Assembly (NCBI GenBank): GCA_900551885.1
Contig: URXS01000001.1
Span: forward strand, 1 to 64,000
DNA length: 64,000 nt
DNA from: an uncultured Oscillibacter sp.
GTDB taxonomy: Bacteria > Bacillota > Clostridia > Oscillospirales > Oscillospiraceae
Direction of reading: 5' to 3'
The notes beneath the pieces were generated by a model. The model was given only the letters and a program-made list of their open reading frames with translations, was not told the DNA's origin and ran no database searches. Positions 32,536 through 41,351 of the stretch are shown here, piece by piece. The translations under genes and the position numbers were made by a program. Each line of letters begins with the position of its first letter. Positions within the stretch are counted from its first letter, which is position 1.

Positions 32536-34272
32536 TCAGCCGGCAAACTGGGCGTCATATAATTTTGCATAAATTCCGCCACGTTCCAATAATTCCCAGT
32601 GTGTACCGCTCTCCGCCACGGCACCGCCGTCCAGCACCAGGATCTGATCGGCCTTGCGGACTGTCACCAGCCGGTGGGCGATGACGAAGCAGGTCCTCCC
32701 CTGCCGCAAACGCTCCAGCGCCGCCCGGATCTGCTCCTCTGTCTCCGTGTCCATGTCGGAGGTAGCCTCATCCATGATCACCACGTCGGCGTCGGACAGG
32801 AAGCACCGTGCAATAGCCAGAAGTTGCCGCTGTCCCTTGGAGATACCCGCCCCCTCGTCGGTGAGGACGGTGTCGTACCCGTCCGGCAGAGAAGTCAGAA
32901 AGCGATGAATGCAGGCGGCTTTGGCGGCCTCGATGATCTGCTCCCGGGTAGCACCAGGTGTGCCGTAAGCGATATTTTCCGCGATAGTCCCTCCGAACAG
33001 CCAGGTATCCTGTAGCACCATGGCCAGGCGGCGCCGCAGGCCATCCCGGGTATAGGCCTCCAGAGGCCTGCCGTCCACAGTGATGTCTCCCCCCTGCCGC
33101 TGGTAGAACCGCAACAGCAAAGATACCAGGGTGGTCTTCCCCGCCCCGGTGGTGCCTACCACCGCCACCATGCTGCCGGCGGGCACGTCGGCGCAGAAGT
33201 CCCGTAGCACCGGCCGGTCCGGATCGTAGCCAAAATCCACATGCCGGAAGGAGATGGCCCCCTTTAAATGCTCTGGTTCCAACGCCTCCGGCGGATCTGC
33301 CGGCTCTGGCTCCTGATCCAGCAGATCCAGTACCCGCTCCGCTGCTGCGACAGATGCCTGCAGATCACTGAGCAGGTTGGCAGCCTCCCGAATCGGCCCG
33401 GAAAACTTGCGGGAGTACAGCACGAAAGAGGACAGGCTGCCGATAGAGAGCCCGCCGCTGATAAACAGCAGTCCGCCAAAAACGCTGATGGCCGCCAGGG
33501 ACAGATTGTTGATGAAGTTGACGGACGGACCCAGAGAGGCACTGGCGCAGTCCGCCCGGTAGTAGGCCTGGGATGCCTCGTCGTTGCGCTCCTCGAACTG
33601 ACGCAGGTCCTCGGCCTCCACACCATAAGCCCGGATGGCCCGCTGGCGGCCGATCCGCTCCTCGGCAAAGCCGTTCAGAGCACCCAGTTCCTTGGACCGC
33701 AGGCGGAACAAAGGATGAATCCGCCGCATTTGCAGCCGTGTCAGTACCACCGACAACGGCACCGTTACGAAGAACACCACCGCCAGGGAAGGCGAGAGCA
33801 CCAGCAGCATGACAAAGGACCCGGCCACCGTCAGCAGACTGGTGCAGATCTGCAGCAGGTCTGTGGAAAGGGTGGCGTTGACCGTGTCCACGTCGTAGCA
33901 GATGCGGCTGATCAGATCGCCGGCCGGATGGGTGTCAAAATACTGGACCGGCAGCTCGCTCATGCGCTGAAAGGCCGCCTTCCGTAAATCATAGGACACG
34001 GCCTGGCCCACCTGGATCAGTTTTGCGGAAACCACGTAGTTCATAGCTGCCGACAGTGCGCAGCAGCCCAGCATTCCGGCGCAGTTGCGCAGCACGCTGG
34101 AAACATCCACGCTCCCCGACTCCGTACCTACGGCGTCCAGTGCCCAGCCGGACAGCAGCGGTATCGCCAAAACCAGCAGATTGGATGCCACCATCAGCAC
34201 TGTGATCCCCGCCAGTGTCAGCAGGTATGGCCGCAGGAATCGGCCGATCCGCAGCAGCAGATGCCTTTTCAT
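32536..34272 (-). CDS. ABC exporter half-transporter, subunit 2
   Basis: 578 residues: six-helix exporter membrane domain (about 1-310) and an ATPase domain with Walker A GTTGAGKTT, signature GISKGQRQ (degenerate from SGGQ), Walker B VVIMDEATSDMD and His in IAHRL. With the partner gene upstream (4-base overlap) it should form a heterodimeric multidrug-type exporter such as BmrCD/TM287-288. In such pairs one ATP site is often degenerate; the changed signature here fits that. Confidence 0.9.
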   Translation of the reverse strand: MKRHLLLRIGRFLRPYLLTLAGITVLMVASNLLVLAIPLLSGWALDAVGTESGSVDVSSVLRNCAGMLGCCALSAAMNYVVSAKLIQVGQAVSYDLRKAAFQRMSELPVQYFDTHPAGDLISRICYDVDTVNATLSTDLLQICTSLLTVAGSFVMLLVLSPSLAVVFFVTVPLSVVLTRLQMRRIHPLFRLRSKELGALNGFAEERIGRQRAIRAYGVEAEDLRQFEERNDEASQAYYRADCASASLGPSVNFINNLSLAAISVFGGLLFISGGLSIGSLSSFVLYSRKFSGPIREAANLLSDLQASVAAAERVLDLLDQEPEPADPPEALEPEHLKGAISFRHVDFGYDPDRPVLRDFCADVPAGSMVAVVGTTGAGKTTLVSLLLRFYQRQGGDITVDGRPLEAYTRDGLRRRLAMVLQDTWLFGGTIAENIAYGTPGATREQIIEAAKAACIHRFLTSLPDGYDTVLTDEGAGISKGQRQLLAIARCFLSDADVVIMDEATSDMDTETEEQIRAALERLRQGRTCFVIAHRLVTVRKADQILVLDGGAVAESGTHWELLERGGIYAKLYDAQFAG

Positions 34273-35981
34273 GCCATCCCCTCCCCCATCTGCAGCTCCG
34301 CCATCTGTCGGTAGCGGGCACAGGTCTTCAGCAGCTCCTCGTGGCGGCCCTGGGCATCGATCCGCCCGTTTTCCAGTACCAGAATCCGGTCTGCCTCCCG
34401 CACGGCGGAGATCCGCTCTGAGATCACCACCATCGTCACACCGGGGCAGTCCCTCCGCAGGGCCCCCCGCAGGGCTGCCGCCGTCCGGTAGTCCAGGGCG
34501 CTGTCGGCGCTGTCCAGCACCAGAATCTCCGGCTTGCCGGCCAGGGCACGGGCGATCAGGAGCCGCTGCCGCTGGCCCCCGGAGAGATTGGCGCCCCGCA
34601 GGTCCACATGGGTGTCCAGACCCTGCGGCAAGTCCTGGATAAATTTCCAGGCCTGGGCAGTGCGGGCGGCAGCCTCCACCGCCTCTCGGGACAATCCCCG
34701 CAGGAAGGAGATATTCTCGTAAACGCTGCCGGCGATCAGGGTGTCGCTCTGGAATACTACGCCAAAGCGCTCCTGCAATTGCCGGCGGGTTTGGGTCTTT
34801 ACATCCCTGCCGCCCACCCAGACCACACCGCTGTCAGCATCGTACAGCCGCAGCAGCAGGGAGATCAGTGTGGTCTTGCCGCTGCCGGTGGGGCCCAGGA
34901 TGCCCAGCATCTCGCCCTTGTTTAGCGTAAAGCTGGCCCGGTCCAGGTCCGGCTCCACGCCCAGGTAGGAGAAGGTGGCCTCCTCCATACCCAAGAGTCC
35001 AGCGTGTTCCTCCCCCTCCGGCTCCCGCACGGTCTGCTCCATGGGAGCCTGAAGGATCTCTTGAATACGCCGGGCGGAGGCGGCGCCTTTGCTGACCCGG
35101 ACAAATACCTTGGCAATGCCCAAAGTGGCACTTTGGATCAAGGTAAAGTAGGTTAGAAAGGCCACGATCTGCCCCCGCTGCATCAACCCCGCGTCTACCC
35201 GCAGGGCACCTACCAGCACCACTGCGGTCAGTCCCACATTGAGTAGGAAATCGGTGATGGGATTGGTCAGCGCCATCACCCAGCCGGCCTGCTCCTCCGC
35301 CCGTCGGGAGGCGTGGTTGGCGGCCTCAAACCGCTCCCGCTCCCGGCCCTGGCAGGCCAGTGCCTTGATCACCCGGACGCCGGAGGCGTTCTCCCGCAGG
35401 ATGCGCACCACCGTATCCACCGCCTGCTGGGCCTGGGTGTAAAAGGGAATGCCCCTTCGGGTCACCAAGGCGATGGTCAAAAAGGTCAGAAGGCTCACCG
35501 CCAATTGCACCAGCGCCAGAACCGGCTCCTGCAAAAACGTCAGCACCAGTCCGCCCAGAACCAGCATGGGGGCCCGGATGCCGCCCCGCTGCACCTTGTC
35601 AAACATCTGATGGACATTATATGTATCATTCGTCAGCCGGGATACCATGGAGGAGGCAGAAAACCGGTCCATCTGGGCGCAGGAAAGCTCCTGTACCCGT
35701 CGGTACAGGTCCCGCCGCAGCTCCCGGGTCACCTCCATGGACACCCAGGCGGCCATGCGGTTGGCAGTGATGTTGCACCCGGCGGCGCCGAAGGCCAGAA
35801 CGCCCATCAAAATTCCGGTCCGCCAGATGGCCGGCAGATCTCCAGCAGGCACCAGGTCATCGATGACTGTGGCCAACAGCAGCGGCAGCACCAGCTCCAG
35901 AATGGCGGCGGTAAATTTGATGGTGACACCCACGGCCACCCGCCCGGCATAGGGCTTCAGATACCCCAGAACCACTTTCAT
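34269..35981 (-). CDS. ABC exporter half-transporter, subunit 1
   Basis: 570 residues, exporter membrane domain then ATPase: Walker A GPTGSGKTT, signature LSGGQRQ, Walker B ILVLDSADSALD. The usual Glu after Walker B (D-E) is Ser (LDSADS), so this subunit lacks the catalytic base, as the degenerate-site partner of heterodimeric exporters does. First gene of the pair. An operator-like palindrome just downstream of its promoter ties it to the LacI regulon. Confidence 0.9.
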   Translation of the reverse strand: MKVVLGYLKPYAGRVAVGVTIKFTAAILELVLPLLLATVIDDLVPAGDLPAIWRTGILMGVLAFGAAGCNITANRMAAWVSMEVTRELRRDLYRRVQELSCAQMDRFSASSMVSRLTNDTYNVHQMFDKVQRGGIRAPMLVLGGLVLTFLQEPVLALVQLAVSLLTFLTIALVTRRGIPFYTQAQQAVDTVVRILRENASGVRVIKALACQGRERERFEAANHASRRAEEQAGWVMALTNPITDFLLNVGLTAVVLVGALRVDAGLMQRGQIVAFLTYFTLIQSATLGIAKVFVRVSKGAASARRIQEILQAPMEQTVREPEGEEHAGLLGMEEATFSYLGVEPDLDRASFTLNKGEMLGILGPTGSGKTTLISLLLRLYDADSGVVWVGGRDVKTQTRRQLQERFGVVFQSDTLIAGSVYENISFLRGLSREAVEAAARTAQAWKFIQDLPQGLDTHVDLRGANLSGGQRQRLLIARALAGKPEILVLDSADSALDYRTAAALRGALRRDCPGVTMVVISERISAVREADRILVLENGRIDAQGRHEELLKTCARYRQMAELQMGEGMA

Positions 35982-36000
35982 GGCAGCGCCCCACTTTTTC

Positions 36001-36012
36001 TCAAACGTTTAC
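36001..36012. promoter_or_regulatory. LacI-type operator, exporter pair
   Basis: tcaaacgtttac: the aaacgttt core with less perfect flanks than the two strongest sites, at about +6 to +17 of the predicted start. Confidence 0.55.
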
Positions 36013-36025
36013 GCTTTTTTAGTAT

Positions 36026-36053
36026 AGAATACCATATAAGGCTGGGAAATCAA
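36026..36053 (-). promoter_or_regulatory. Promoter of the exporter pair
   Basis: Minus strand: TTGATT (36048-36053) and TATTCT (36026-36031), spacing 16. Confidence 0.5.
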
Positions 36054-36173
36054 TTCGCATTTTGTTGCAAATCGCACGGAAACTTTCGTCGGATTCCCCG
36101 CCCAGGCAGTTTTCGGAGGCTGTGGAGGCCCTGTCCGGCAGGTCTAAACTTTTGCGTGGTAAAAATTTTTTGC

Positions 36174-36202
36174 TTGACAAACCTACGAAACTCGTGTAAA
36201 TT
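36174..36202 (+). promoter_or_regulatory. Promoter of the leu operon
   Basis: TTGACA (36174-36179) and TAAATT (36197-36202), spacing 17. Transcription from here includes the T-box leader. Confidence 0.75.
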
Positions 36203-36239
36203 CATACCATCGCAAAATTAAATCAACCAAATGCCATGA

Positions 36240-36504
36240 CAGGGAGAAAGTCACTGCGCGCATTTCAGAGAGCCGCCGGTCGCTGCGAGGCGGTATGCAG
36301 ACAGATGATGTACTGGCCCTCGAGCAGTCCGCTGAAAGTTCCATCAGGACCGTAGGTGTGAACGGGTTTCTTCACCGTTACCAAAGAGGCCGTATTCGCC
36401 CCCTGGGGCTGATATGGAAAGGGGATATTTTTATATCAACAAGAGTGGTACCGCGGAAGTTTACGCTTTCGTCTCTTATGCAAAGAGACGAAAGCGTTTT
36501 TTAT
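36240..36504 (+). promoter_or_regulatory. T-box riboswitch leader of leuACDB
   Basis: Contains the hallmark T-box sequence gagtggtaccgcgg at 36443-36456, whose bulge pairs with the CCA end of uncharged tRNA. It is followed by a perfect 15-bp terminator stem (36463-36477 with 36483-36497) and a T run. Upstream, cagagagc and gctgcga (about 36266-36293) fit the stem I motifs. A CTC at 36319-36321 is a candidate leucine specifier but I could not fold stem I well enough to be sure. Uncharged leucine tRNA would turn the operon on. Confidence 0.9.
36463..36504 (+). terminator. T-box attenuator hairpin
   Basis: acgctttcgtctctt/aagagacgaaagcgt, loop atgca, followed by tttttattt. Competes with the T-box antiterminator. 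Confidence 0.9.
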
Positions 36505-36544
36505 TTCCCTGGACCACCATCAAATCAAAGGAGGCTTTCCCCAC

Positions 36545-38074
36545 ATGAAAAGGATCAAGATCTTCGATACCACCCTGCGCGACGGCGAGCAGTCCCCCGG
36601 TTGCAGCATGAACCTGCCGGAAAAGCTGGACATGGCCCGTCAGTTGGACGCCCTTGGGGTGGATGTGATCGAGGCGGGCTTCGCCATTGCCTCTCCCGAG
36701 GATTTCCGCAGCGTGGAGGCCATTTCCCAGGCCGTCAGCAACTGCACGGTGGCCAGCCTGGCCCGCTGCACCAAGGGCGACATCGACGCCGCCTGGAACG
36801 CGGTCAAGGGCGCCAAACACCCCCGCATTCACGTCTTCCTGGCCACCAGTGACATTCATATGGAGTATAAGCTGAAGATGACCCGGGAGCAGGTGGTGGA
36901 CTCCATCAGCCAGATGGTCAGCTACGCCAAGAGCTATTGCGACGACATCGAGTTCTCCGCCGAGGACGCCTCCCGTTCCGAGTGGTCCTTCCTGGCCAAG
37001 TGCTACTCCACCGCTGTGGCCGCCGGAGCCACCACCCTCAATGTTCCCGATACGGTGGGCTACGCCACCCCCGAGGAGATGTTCAACCTGATCAGCTACC
37101 TGAAGGCCCATGTGGAAGGTGTGGAGAACGTGGACATCTCCGTCCACTGCCACGACGACCTGGGCATGGCCGTGGCCAACTCTCTGGCCTGCATCCGGGC
37201 GGGTGCCACCCAGATCGAGTGCACCGTCAACGGCATCGGTGAGCGGGCCGGCAACGCCAGCCTGGAGGAAGTGGTCATGGCCCTGCGCACCCGGATGGAC
37301 ATCTATGGTGCGGAGACCGGCATCAACACCCGCCAGATCTACAAATCCAGCAAGCTGCTCTCCAGCATCACCGGCGTGCCCATCGCCCCCAACAAGGCCA
37401 TTGTGGGCGCCAACGCCTTTGCCCATGAGTCCGGCATCCACCAGCATGGCGTCATCGCCAACGCCCAGACCTACGAGATCATGCGCTCCACCGACGTGGG
37501 TATTCCCCAGAACACCATGGTGCTGGGCAAGCACTCCGGCAAGCACGCTCTGCGGGAGCGGCTGGAGTCCATGGGATACACCATCACCGACAGTCAGTTG
37601 GAGGAGATCTTCGCCCGCTTCAAATCCCTGGCAGATAAGAAGAAGTCTATCACCAACTCCGATCTGGAGGCCCTGGTCCTGAACCGGCGCCGGGACGATG
37701 TGGGCGGCTGGAAGCTCCTCAGCCACGTGGTCAACGTAGGCGACGGCCTGCCCAACACCTCCTGTGTGAAGCTGGAACGGGACAACGAAGTCAAGGAGGA
37801 AGTGGCCATCGGCTCCGGCCCCTTGGACGCCTCTTTCAAGGCCATCAACCGGATCACCGACATGGATGTGAATCTGGAGAGCTTCAGCCTCAACGCCGTC
37901 ACCGACGGTGAGGACGCCATCGGCGAGGCCGTGGTAAAGATCAGCCACGACGGTGACATCTACACCGGCACCGGCATCTCCACCGACATCATTGAATCTT
38001 CGATTCGTGCCTATATCAACGGCATCAACAAAGCCGCCGCGGCTACGTGGCAGAAGGAGGCTCACGCATCATGA
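36545..38074 (+). CDS. leuA: 2-isopropylmalate synthase LeuA
   Basis: Commits carbon to leucine: acetyl-CoA plus 2-ketoisovalerate. 509 residues. [15 protein letters not shown] at the start (metal Asp and catalytic Arg), [15 protein letters not shown] with the metal His pair, [16 protein letters not shown], then the C-terminal leucine-feedback domain from about 390. AAAGGAGG precedes the ATG. First gene of leuACDB; its stop overlaps leuC (ATGA). Confidence 0.96.
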   Translation: MKRIKIFDTTLRDGEQSPGCSMNLPEKLDMARQLDALGVDVIEAGFAIASPEDFRSVEAISQAVSNCTVASLARCTKGDIDAAWNAVKGAKHPRIHVFLATSDIHMEYKLKMTREQVVDSISQMVSYAKSYCDDIEFSAEDASRSEWSFLAKCYSTAVAAGATTLNVPDTVGYATPEEMFNLISYLKAHVEGVENVDISVHCHDDLGMAVANSLACIRAGATQIECTVNGIGERAGNASLEEVVMALRTRMDIYGAETGINTRQIYKSSKLLSSITGVPIAPNKAIVGANAFAHESGIHQHGVIANAQTYEIMRSTDVGIPQNTMVLGKHSGKHALRERLESMGYTITDSQLEEIFARFKSLADKKKSITNSDLEALVLNRRRDDVGGWKLLSHVVNVGDGLPNTSCVKLERDNEVKEEVAIGSGPLDASFKAINRITDMDVNLESFSLNAVTDGEDAIGEAVVKISHDGDIYTGTGISTDIIESSIRAYINGINKAAAATWQKEAHAS

Positions 38075-39339
38075 GCATGACAATGACGCAAAAAATTCTG
38101 GCCCACCACGCTGGGCTGCCAGAAGTCCGGGCCGGCCAGTTGATTCAGGCCAAGCTGGACATCGTGCTGGGCAACGACATCACCTCTCCCGTTGCCATCA
38201 ATGAGTTTGAGAAGGCCGGCTTCCAGCAGGTCTTTGACAAGTCCCGAGTGGTAATGGTCATGGACCACTTCGTCCCCAACAAGGACATCAAGGCTGCCAC
38301 CCAGTGCAAGCAGTGCCGCACGTTCGCCAAGCGGTTCGACCTGGACAACTACTACGACGTGGGCCAGATGGGCATTGAACACGCCCTGCTGCCGGAAAAG
38401 GGCATCATTGCCCCCGGTGAGGCCTGCATCGGCGCCGACTCCCACACCTGTACATACGGCGCCCTGGGCGCCTTCTCCACCGGCGTTGGGTCCACCGACA
38501 TGGCCGCTGCCATGGCCACCGGCCAGACCTGGTTCAAGGTGCCCTCCGCCATTCGGGTCAACGTCACCGGTGCCCTGAAGCCCTACGTCAGCGGCAAAGA
38601 CGTGATTTTGCACCTGATCGGCATGATCGGTGTGGATGGTGCGCTGTATCAGTCCCTGGAGTTCTCCGGCCCCGGTTTGAAGAACCTCACCATCTACGAC
38701 CGGCTGACCATCTCCAACATGGCCATCGAGGCCGGCGCCAAAAACGGCATCTTCGCCGTGGACGACGTCACCCGGGCGTATGTGGCCGAACGGGTGAACC
38801 GGCCCTGGACTGCCTACGAGGCGGACCCGGACGCGGAGTATGAGCGGGTCATCGAGCTGGATCTGAGCCAGATCGACTGCACTGTAGCCTATCCCCATCT
38901 GCCGGAGAACGCCCACCGGGCCGCTGAGAGCGGCGACGTGACCATCGATCAAGTGGTCATCGGCTCCTGCACCAACGGGCAGATCGCCGACATGGCGGCG
39001 GCGGCCGCCATCCTGAAGGGCCGCAAGGTGGCCCCCGGCGTCCGGGTCATCGTGATCCCCGCCACTCCCAGTGTCTACCGCCAGTGCATCGATCTGGGTT
39101 ACACCCAGACCTTCCTGGACGCCGGCTGCATCGTCTCCACACCCACCTGCGGGCCTTGCTTGGGCGGGTACATGGGCGTGCTGGCCGCCGGGGAACGGTG
39201 CGTTTCCACCACCAACCGCAACTTCGTGGGCCGCATGGGCCACGTGGACAGCGAGGTCTACCTCGCCTCTCCGGCCGTTGCCGCCGCCAGCGCCGTCACC
39301 GGTCACATCACCCATCCCAAGGAGGTCATGGAAGCATGA
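38071..39339 (+). CDS. leuC: 3-isopropylmalate dehydratase large subunit LeuC
   Basis: 422-residue aconitase-type subunit of the shorter clostridial/archaeal class. 4Fe-4S ligands: Cys in [11 protein letters not shown] and the pair in TCGPCLGG. Also [16 protein letters not shown] 38071 overlaps the leuA stop; a second ATG at 38077 is an alternative. Works with LeuD, whose gene overlaps its stop. Confidence 0.96.
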   Translation: MSMTMTQKILAHHAGLPEVRAGQLIQAKLDIVLGNDITSPVAINEFEKAGFQQVFDKSRVVMVMDHFVPNKDIKAATQCKQCRTFAKRFDLDNYYDVGQMGIEHALLPEKGIIAPGEACIGADSHTCTYGALGAFSTGVGSTDMAAAMATGQTWFKVPSAIRVNVTGALKPYVSGKDVILHLIGMIGVDGALYQSLEFSGPGLKNLTIYDRLTISNMAIEAGAKNGIFAVDDVTRAYVAERVNRPWTAYEADPDAEYERVIELDLSQIDCTVAYPHLPENAHRAAESGDVTIDQVVIGSCTNGQIADMAAAAAILKGRKVAPGVRVIVIPATPSVYRQCIDLGYTQTFLDAGCIVSTPTCGPCLGGYMGVLAAGERCVSTTNRNFVGRMGHVDSEVYLASPAVAAASAVTGHITHPKEVMEA

Positions 39340-39818
39340 AGGCACAGGGAACTGTTCATAAATACGGAGATCATATCGACACCGACGTCATCATCCCCGC
39401 CCGGTATCTGGCTACCCAGGACGAAAAGGAACTGGCCAGCCACTGCATGGAGGACATCGACACCTCCTTTGTAAAAAAGGTACAGCCCGGCGACATCATG
39501 GTGGGCGGCTGGAACTTCGGCTGCGGCTCCTCCCGGGAGCACGCTCCCATCGCCATCAAGGCCAGCGGCATCTCCTGCGTGATCGCCAAGACCTTCGCCC
39601 GCATCTTCTACCGCAATGCCATCAACATCGGCCTGGCCATTCTGGAGTGCCCCGCCGCCAGCGACGGCATTGACGACGGCGACCAGGTGTCTGTGGACTT
39701 TGCCACCGGTGTGATCACCAACATCACCAAGGGCACCACCTTCCAGGCCGAGCCCTTCCCGCCCTTCATTCAGGAGATGATCGAAAAGGGCGGCCTGATG
39801 GCCTCCATCAAGGGTTAA
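39336..39818 (+). CDS. leuD: 3-isopropylmalate dehydratase small subunit LeuD
   Basis: 160 residues, swivelling small subunit: [14 protein letters not shown] at the start and [14 protein letters not shown] substrate loop, both intact. ATG 39336 overlaps the leuC stop (ATGA), after AAGGAGG. An upstream in-frame extension is a shadow of leuC. Confidence 0.96.
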   Translation: MKAQGTVHKYGDHIDTDVIIPARYLATQDEKELASHCMEDIDTSFVKKVQPGDIMVGGWNFGCGSSREHAPIAIKASGISCVIAKTFARIFYRNAINIGLAILECPAASDGIDDGDQVSVDFATGVITNITKGTTFQAEPFPPFIQEMIEKGGLMASIKG

Positions 39819-39832
39819 GGGGGAGAACGGAT

Positions 39833-40903
39833 ATGGAACGGACAATCGCACTGATCCGGGGCGACGGCATCGGCCCCGAGATCATGGACCAGGCGCTGCT
39901 GGCGCTGGATGCCGTGGCCGCCAAATTCGGTCACCACTTTACCTATCGGGAGGCGCCCATGGGCGGCGCCGCCATCGACGCATTCGGCGTCCCCCTGCCG
40001 GAGAGCAGTCTGAAGACCTGCCTGGAAGCGGACAGCACCCTGCTCTCCGCCATCGGCGGCCCCAAGTGGGACACCATCGATCCGGCTATCCGGCCGGAGA
40101 AGGGCCTGCTGGCCCTCCGGGCCGGCATGGGGCTGTACGCCAACCTGCGCCCCGCCCGGCTGATCCCCCAGCTCCGCCAGGCCAGTCCCCTGCGCTCTGA
40201 CATCGTGGACCGGGGCATCGACTTCATGGTGGTCCGGGAGCTGATCGGCGGCGCCTACTTCGGCGAGCACCGCACCTGGGAGGAAAACGGCGAGGCCTGC
40301 GCCTCCGACCTGATGGCCTACCGGGAGCACGAGATCCGCCGCATCCTGCGGGTGGGCTTTGAGACGGCCATGAAGCGCAGCAAGCGCCTTTGCTCCGTGG
40401 ACAAGGCCAATGTGCTGGACTCCTCCAAGCTGTGGCGGAAGCTGGTCAATGAAGTGGCCGCCGACTACCCGGAGGTGGAGGTCCGCCACATGTATGTGGA
40501 CAACTGCGCCATGCAGATCGTCCGGGACCCCAGCCAGTTCGACGTGATCGTGACGGAAAACCTCTTCGGCGACATTCTCTCCGACGAGGCCAGCCAGATC
40601 ACCGGCTCCATCGGCATGATTCCCTCCTCCAGCATGGGCGACGGCACCCGGGGCCTCTACGAGCCCATTCACGGTTCTGCCCCTGACATTGCGGGGAAAG
40701 ACATTGCCAATCCCATCGGCATGATCCTGGCGGCGGCCATGATGCTGCGGTACAGCCTGGATATGCCCAAGGAGGCAGAGGCCATGGAGCAGGCGGTCAG
40801 CGCCACTCTGGAGGCAGGACTGCGCACTGCCGACATCGTCGAGCCCGGCCAGACAGCCGTGGGCTGCGTTGCCATGGGCCGGGCTATCGCTGAGAGGATC
40901 TGA
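39833..40903 (+). CDS. leuB: 3-isopropylmalate dehydrogenase LeuB
   Basis: 356-residue NAD-dependent beta-decarboxylating dehydrogenase. IRGDGIGPEIMDQAL at the start, substrate arginines in LRAGMGLYANLRPARL, NLFGDILSDEASQITGSIGMIPS (metal Asp pair) and the NAD-binding HGSAPDIAGKDIANPIG. Last gene of the leu operon; no clear terminator follows. Confidence 0.96.
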   Translation: MERTIALIRGDGIGPEIMDQALLALDAVAAKFGHHFTYREAPMGGAAIDAFGVPLPESSLKTCLEADSTLLSAIGGPKWDTIDPAIRPEKGLLALRAGMGLYANLRPARLIPQLRQASPLRSDIVDRGIDFMVVRELIGGAYFGEHRTWEENGEACASDLMAYREHEIRRILRVGFETAMKRSKRLCSVDKANVLDSSKLWRKLVNEVAADYPEVEVRHMYVDNCAMQIVRDPSQFDVIVTENLFGDILSDEASQITGSIGMIPSSSMGDGTRGLYEPIHGSAPDIAGKDIANPIGMILAAAMMLRYSLDMPKEAEAMEQAVSATLEAGLRTADIVEPGQTAVGCVAMGRAIAERI

Positions 40904-41019
40904 AAGGCGGCTTCGTCACTCTCTCCGATTTTTCCCCAGAGCTGCTGTGAAATTTCGTCAGCCGCTCCAAAATTCCTATGGGTATGATTTTTTTCGTGTA
41001 CTTTTGAAGGGACGGCGTG

Positions 41020-41025
41020 TATAAT
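41020..41025 (+). promoter_or_regulatory. Probable -10 element of the ilv leader
   Basis: Consensus TATAAT, about 60 bases before the leader peptide. A matching -35 is weak (tgtact at 40997-41002, spacing 17), so confidence is moderate. 40904-41019 shows nothing else. Confidence 0.5.
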
Positions 41026-41084
41026 GAGGGTCAACCAGCAAACATTTGTTTTTACTGCGCTGACAGCGGAGGGTTTTCTGTTCT

Positions 41085-41225
41085 ATGATGATGACTCTGA
41101 TTACCATGATCGTTCTTTACATTATTCTGGTTCTGGTAGGCTTGATTACCAAGAAAGAGAATAATGCGTCTGGTCATGCTTCAGAGTTCGCTGGGACCCC
41201 CGGATGTACCGCATCCGCTTTTTAA
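41085..41225 (+). CDS. Candidate ilv leader peptide (46 codons)
   Basis: ATG at 41085 (three ATGs in a row; GCGGAGGG at 41066-41073). Residues 5-21 are LITMIVLYIILVLVGLI: 13 of 17 are Ile, Leu or Val, the three products of the pathway encoded next. The stop (41223-41225) is 25 bases before a strong terminator hairpin. This is the layout of transcription attenuation by ribosome stalling. The run could also be a transmembrane helix of a true microprotein, so function is inferred from context. Confidence 0.7.
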   Translation: MMMTLITMIVLYIILVLVGLITKKENNASGHASEFAGTPGCTASAF

Positions 41226-41248
41226 CCCCTAATCCCAACAGCCAACTG

Positions 41249-41290
41249 AAACGCCTGTGGCCCGGCATCAGGACCACAGGCGTTTTTTTA
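41249..41290 (+). terminator. Attenuator hairpin before ilvB
   Basis: aaacgcctgtgg and ccacaggcgttt pair (12 bp) around a 13-base loop, followed by a run of T. It lies between the leader peptide and the first acetolactate synthase gene, in the place of an attenuator. Confidence 0.85.
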
Positions 41291-41351
41291 TCTCTTTTTC
41301 CCCCAGGCGGCCGGGTCGGCCGCGAAAGAAGTCAAGAAGGAGGAAAGTTCT

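Noticed and set aside
36476..38065. 529-codon minus-strand frame over leuA
   Set aside because: Shadow of leuA; repetitive Gly/Val/Asp/His composition with no domain.
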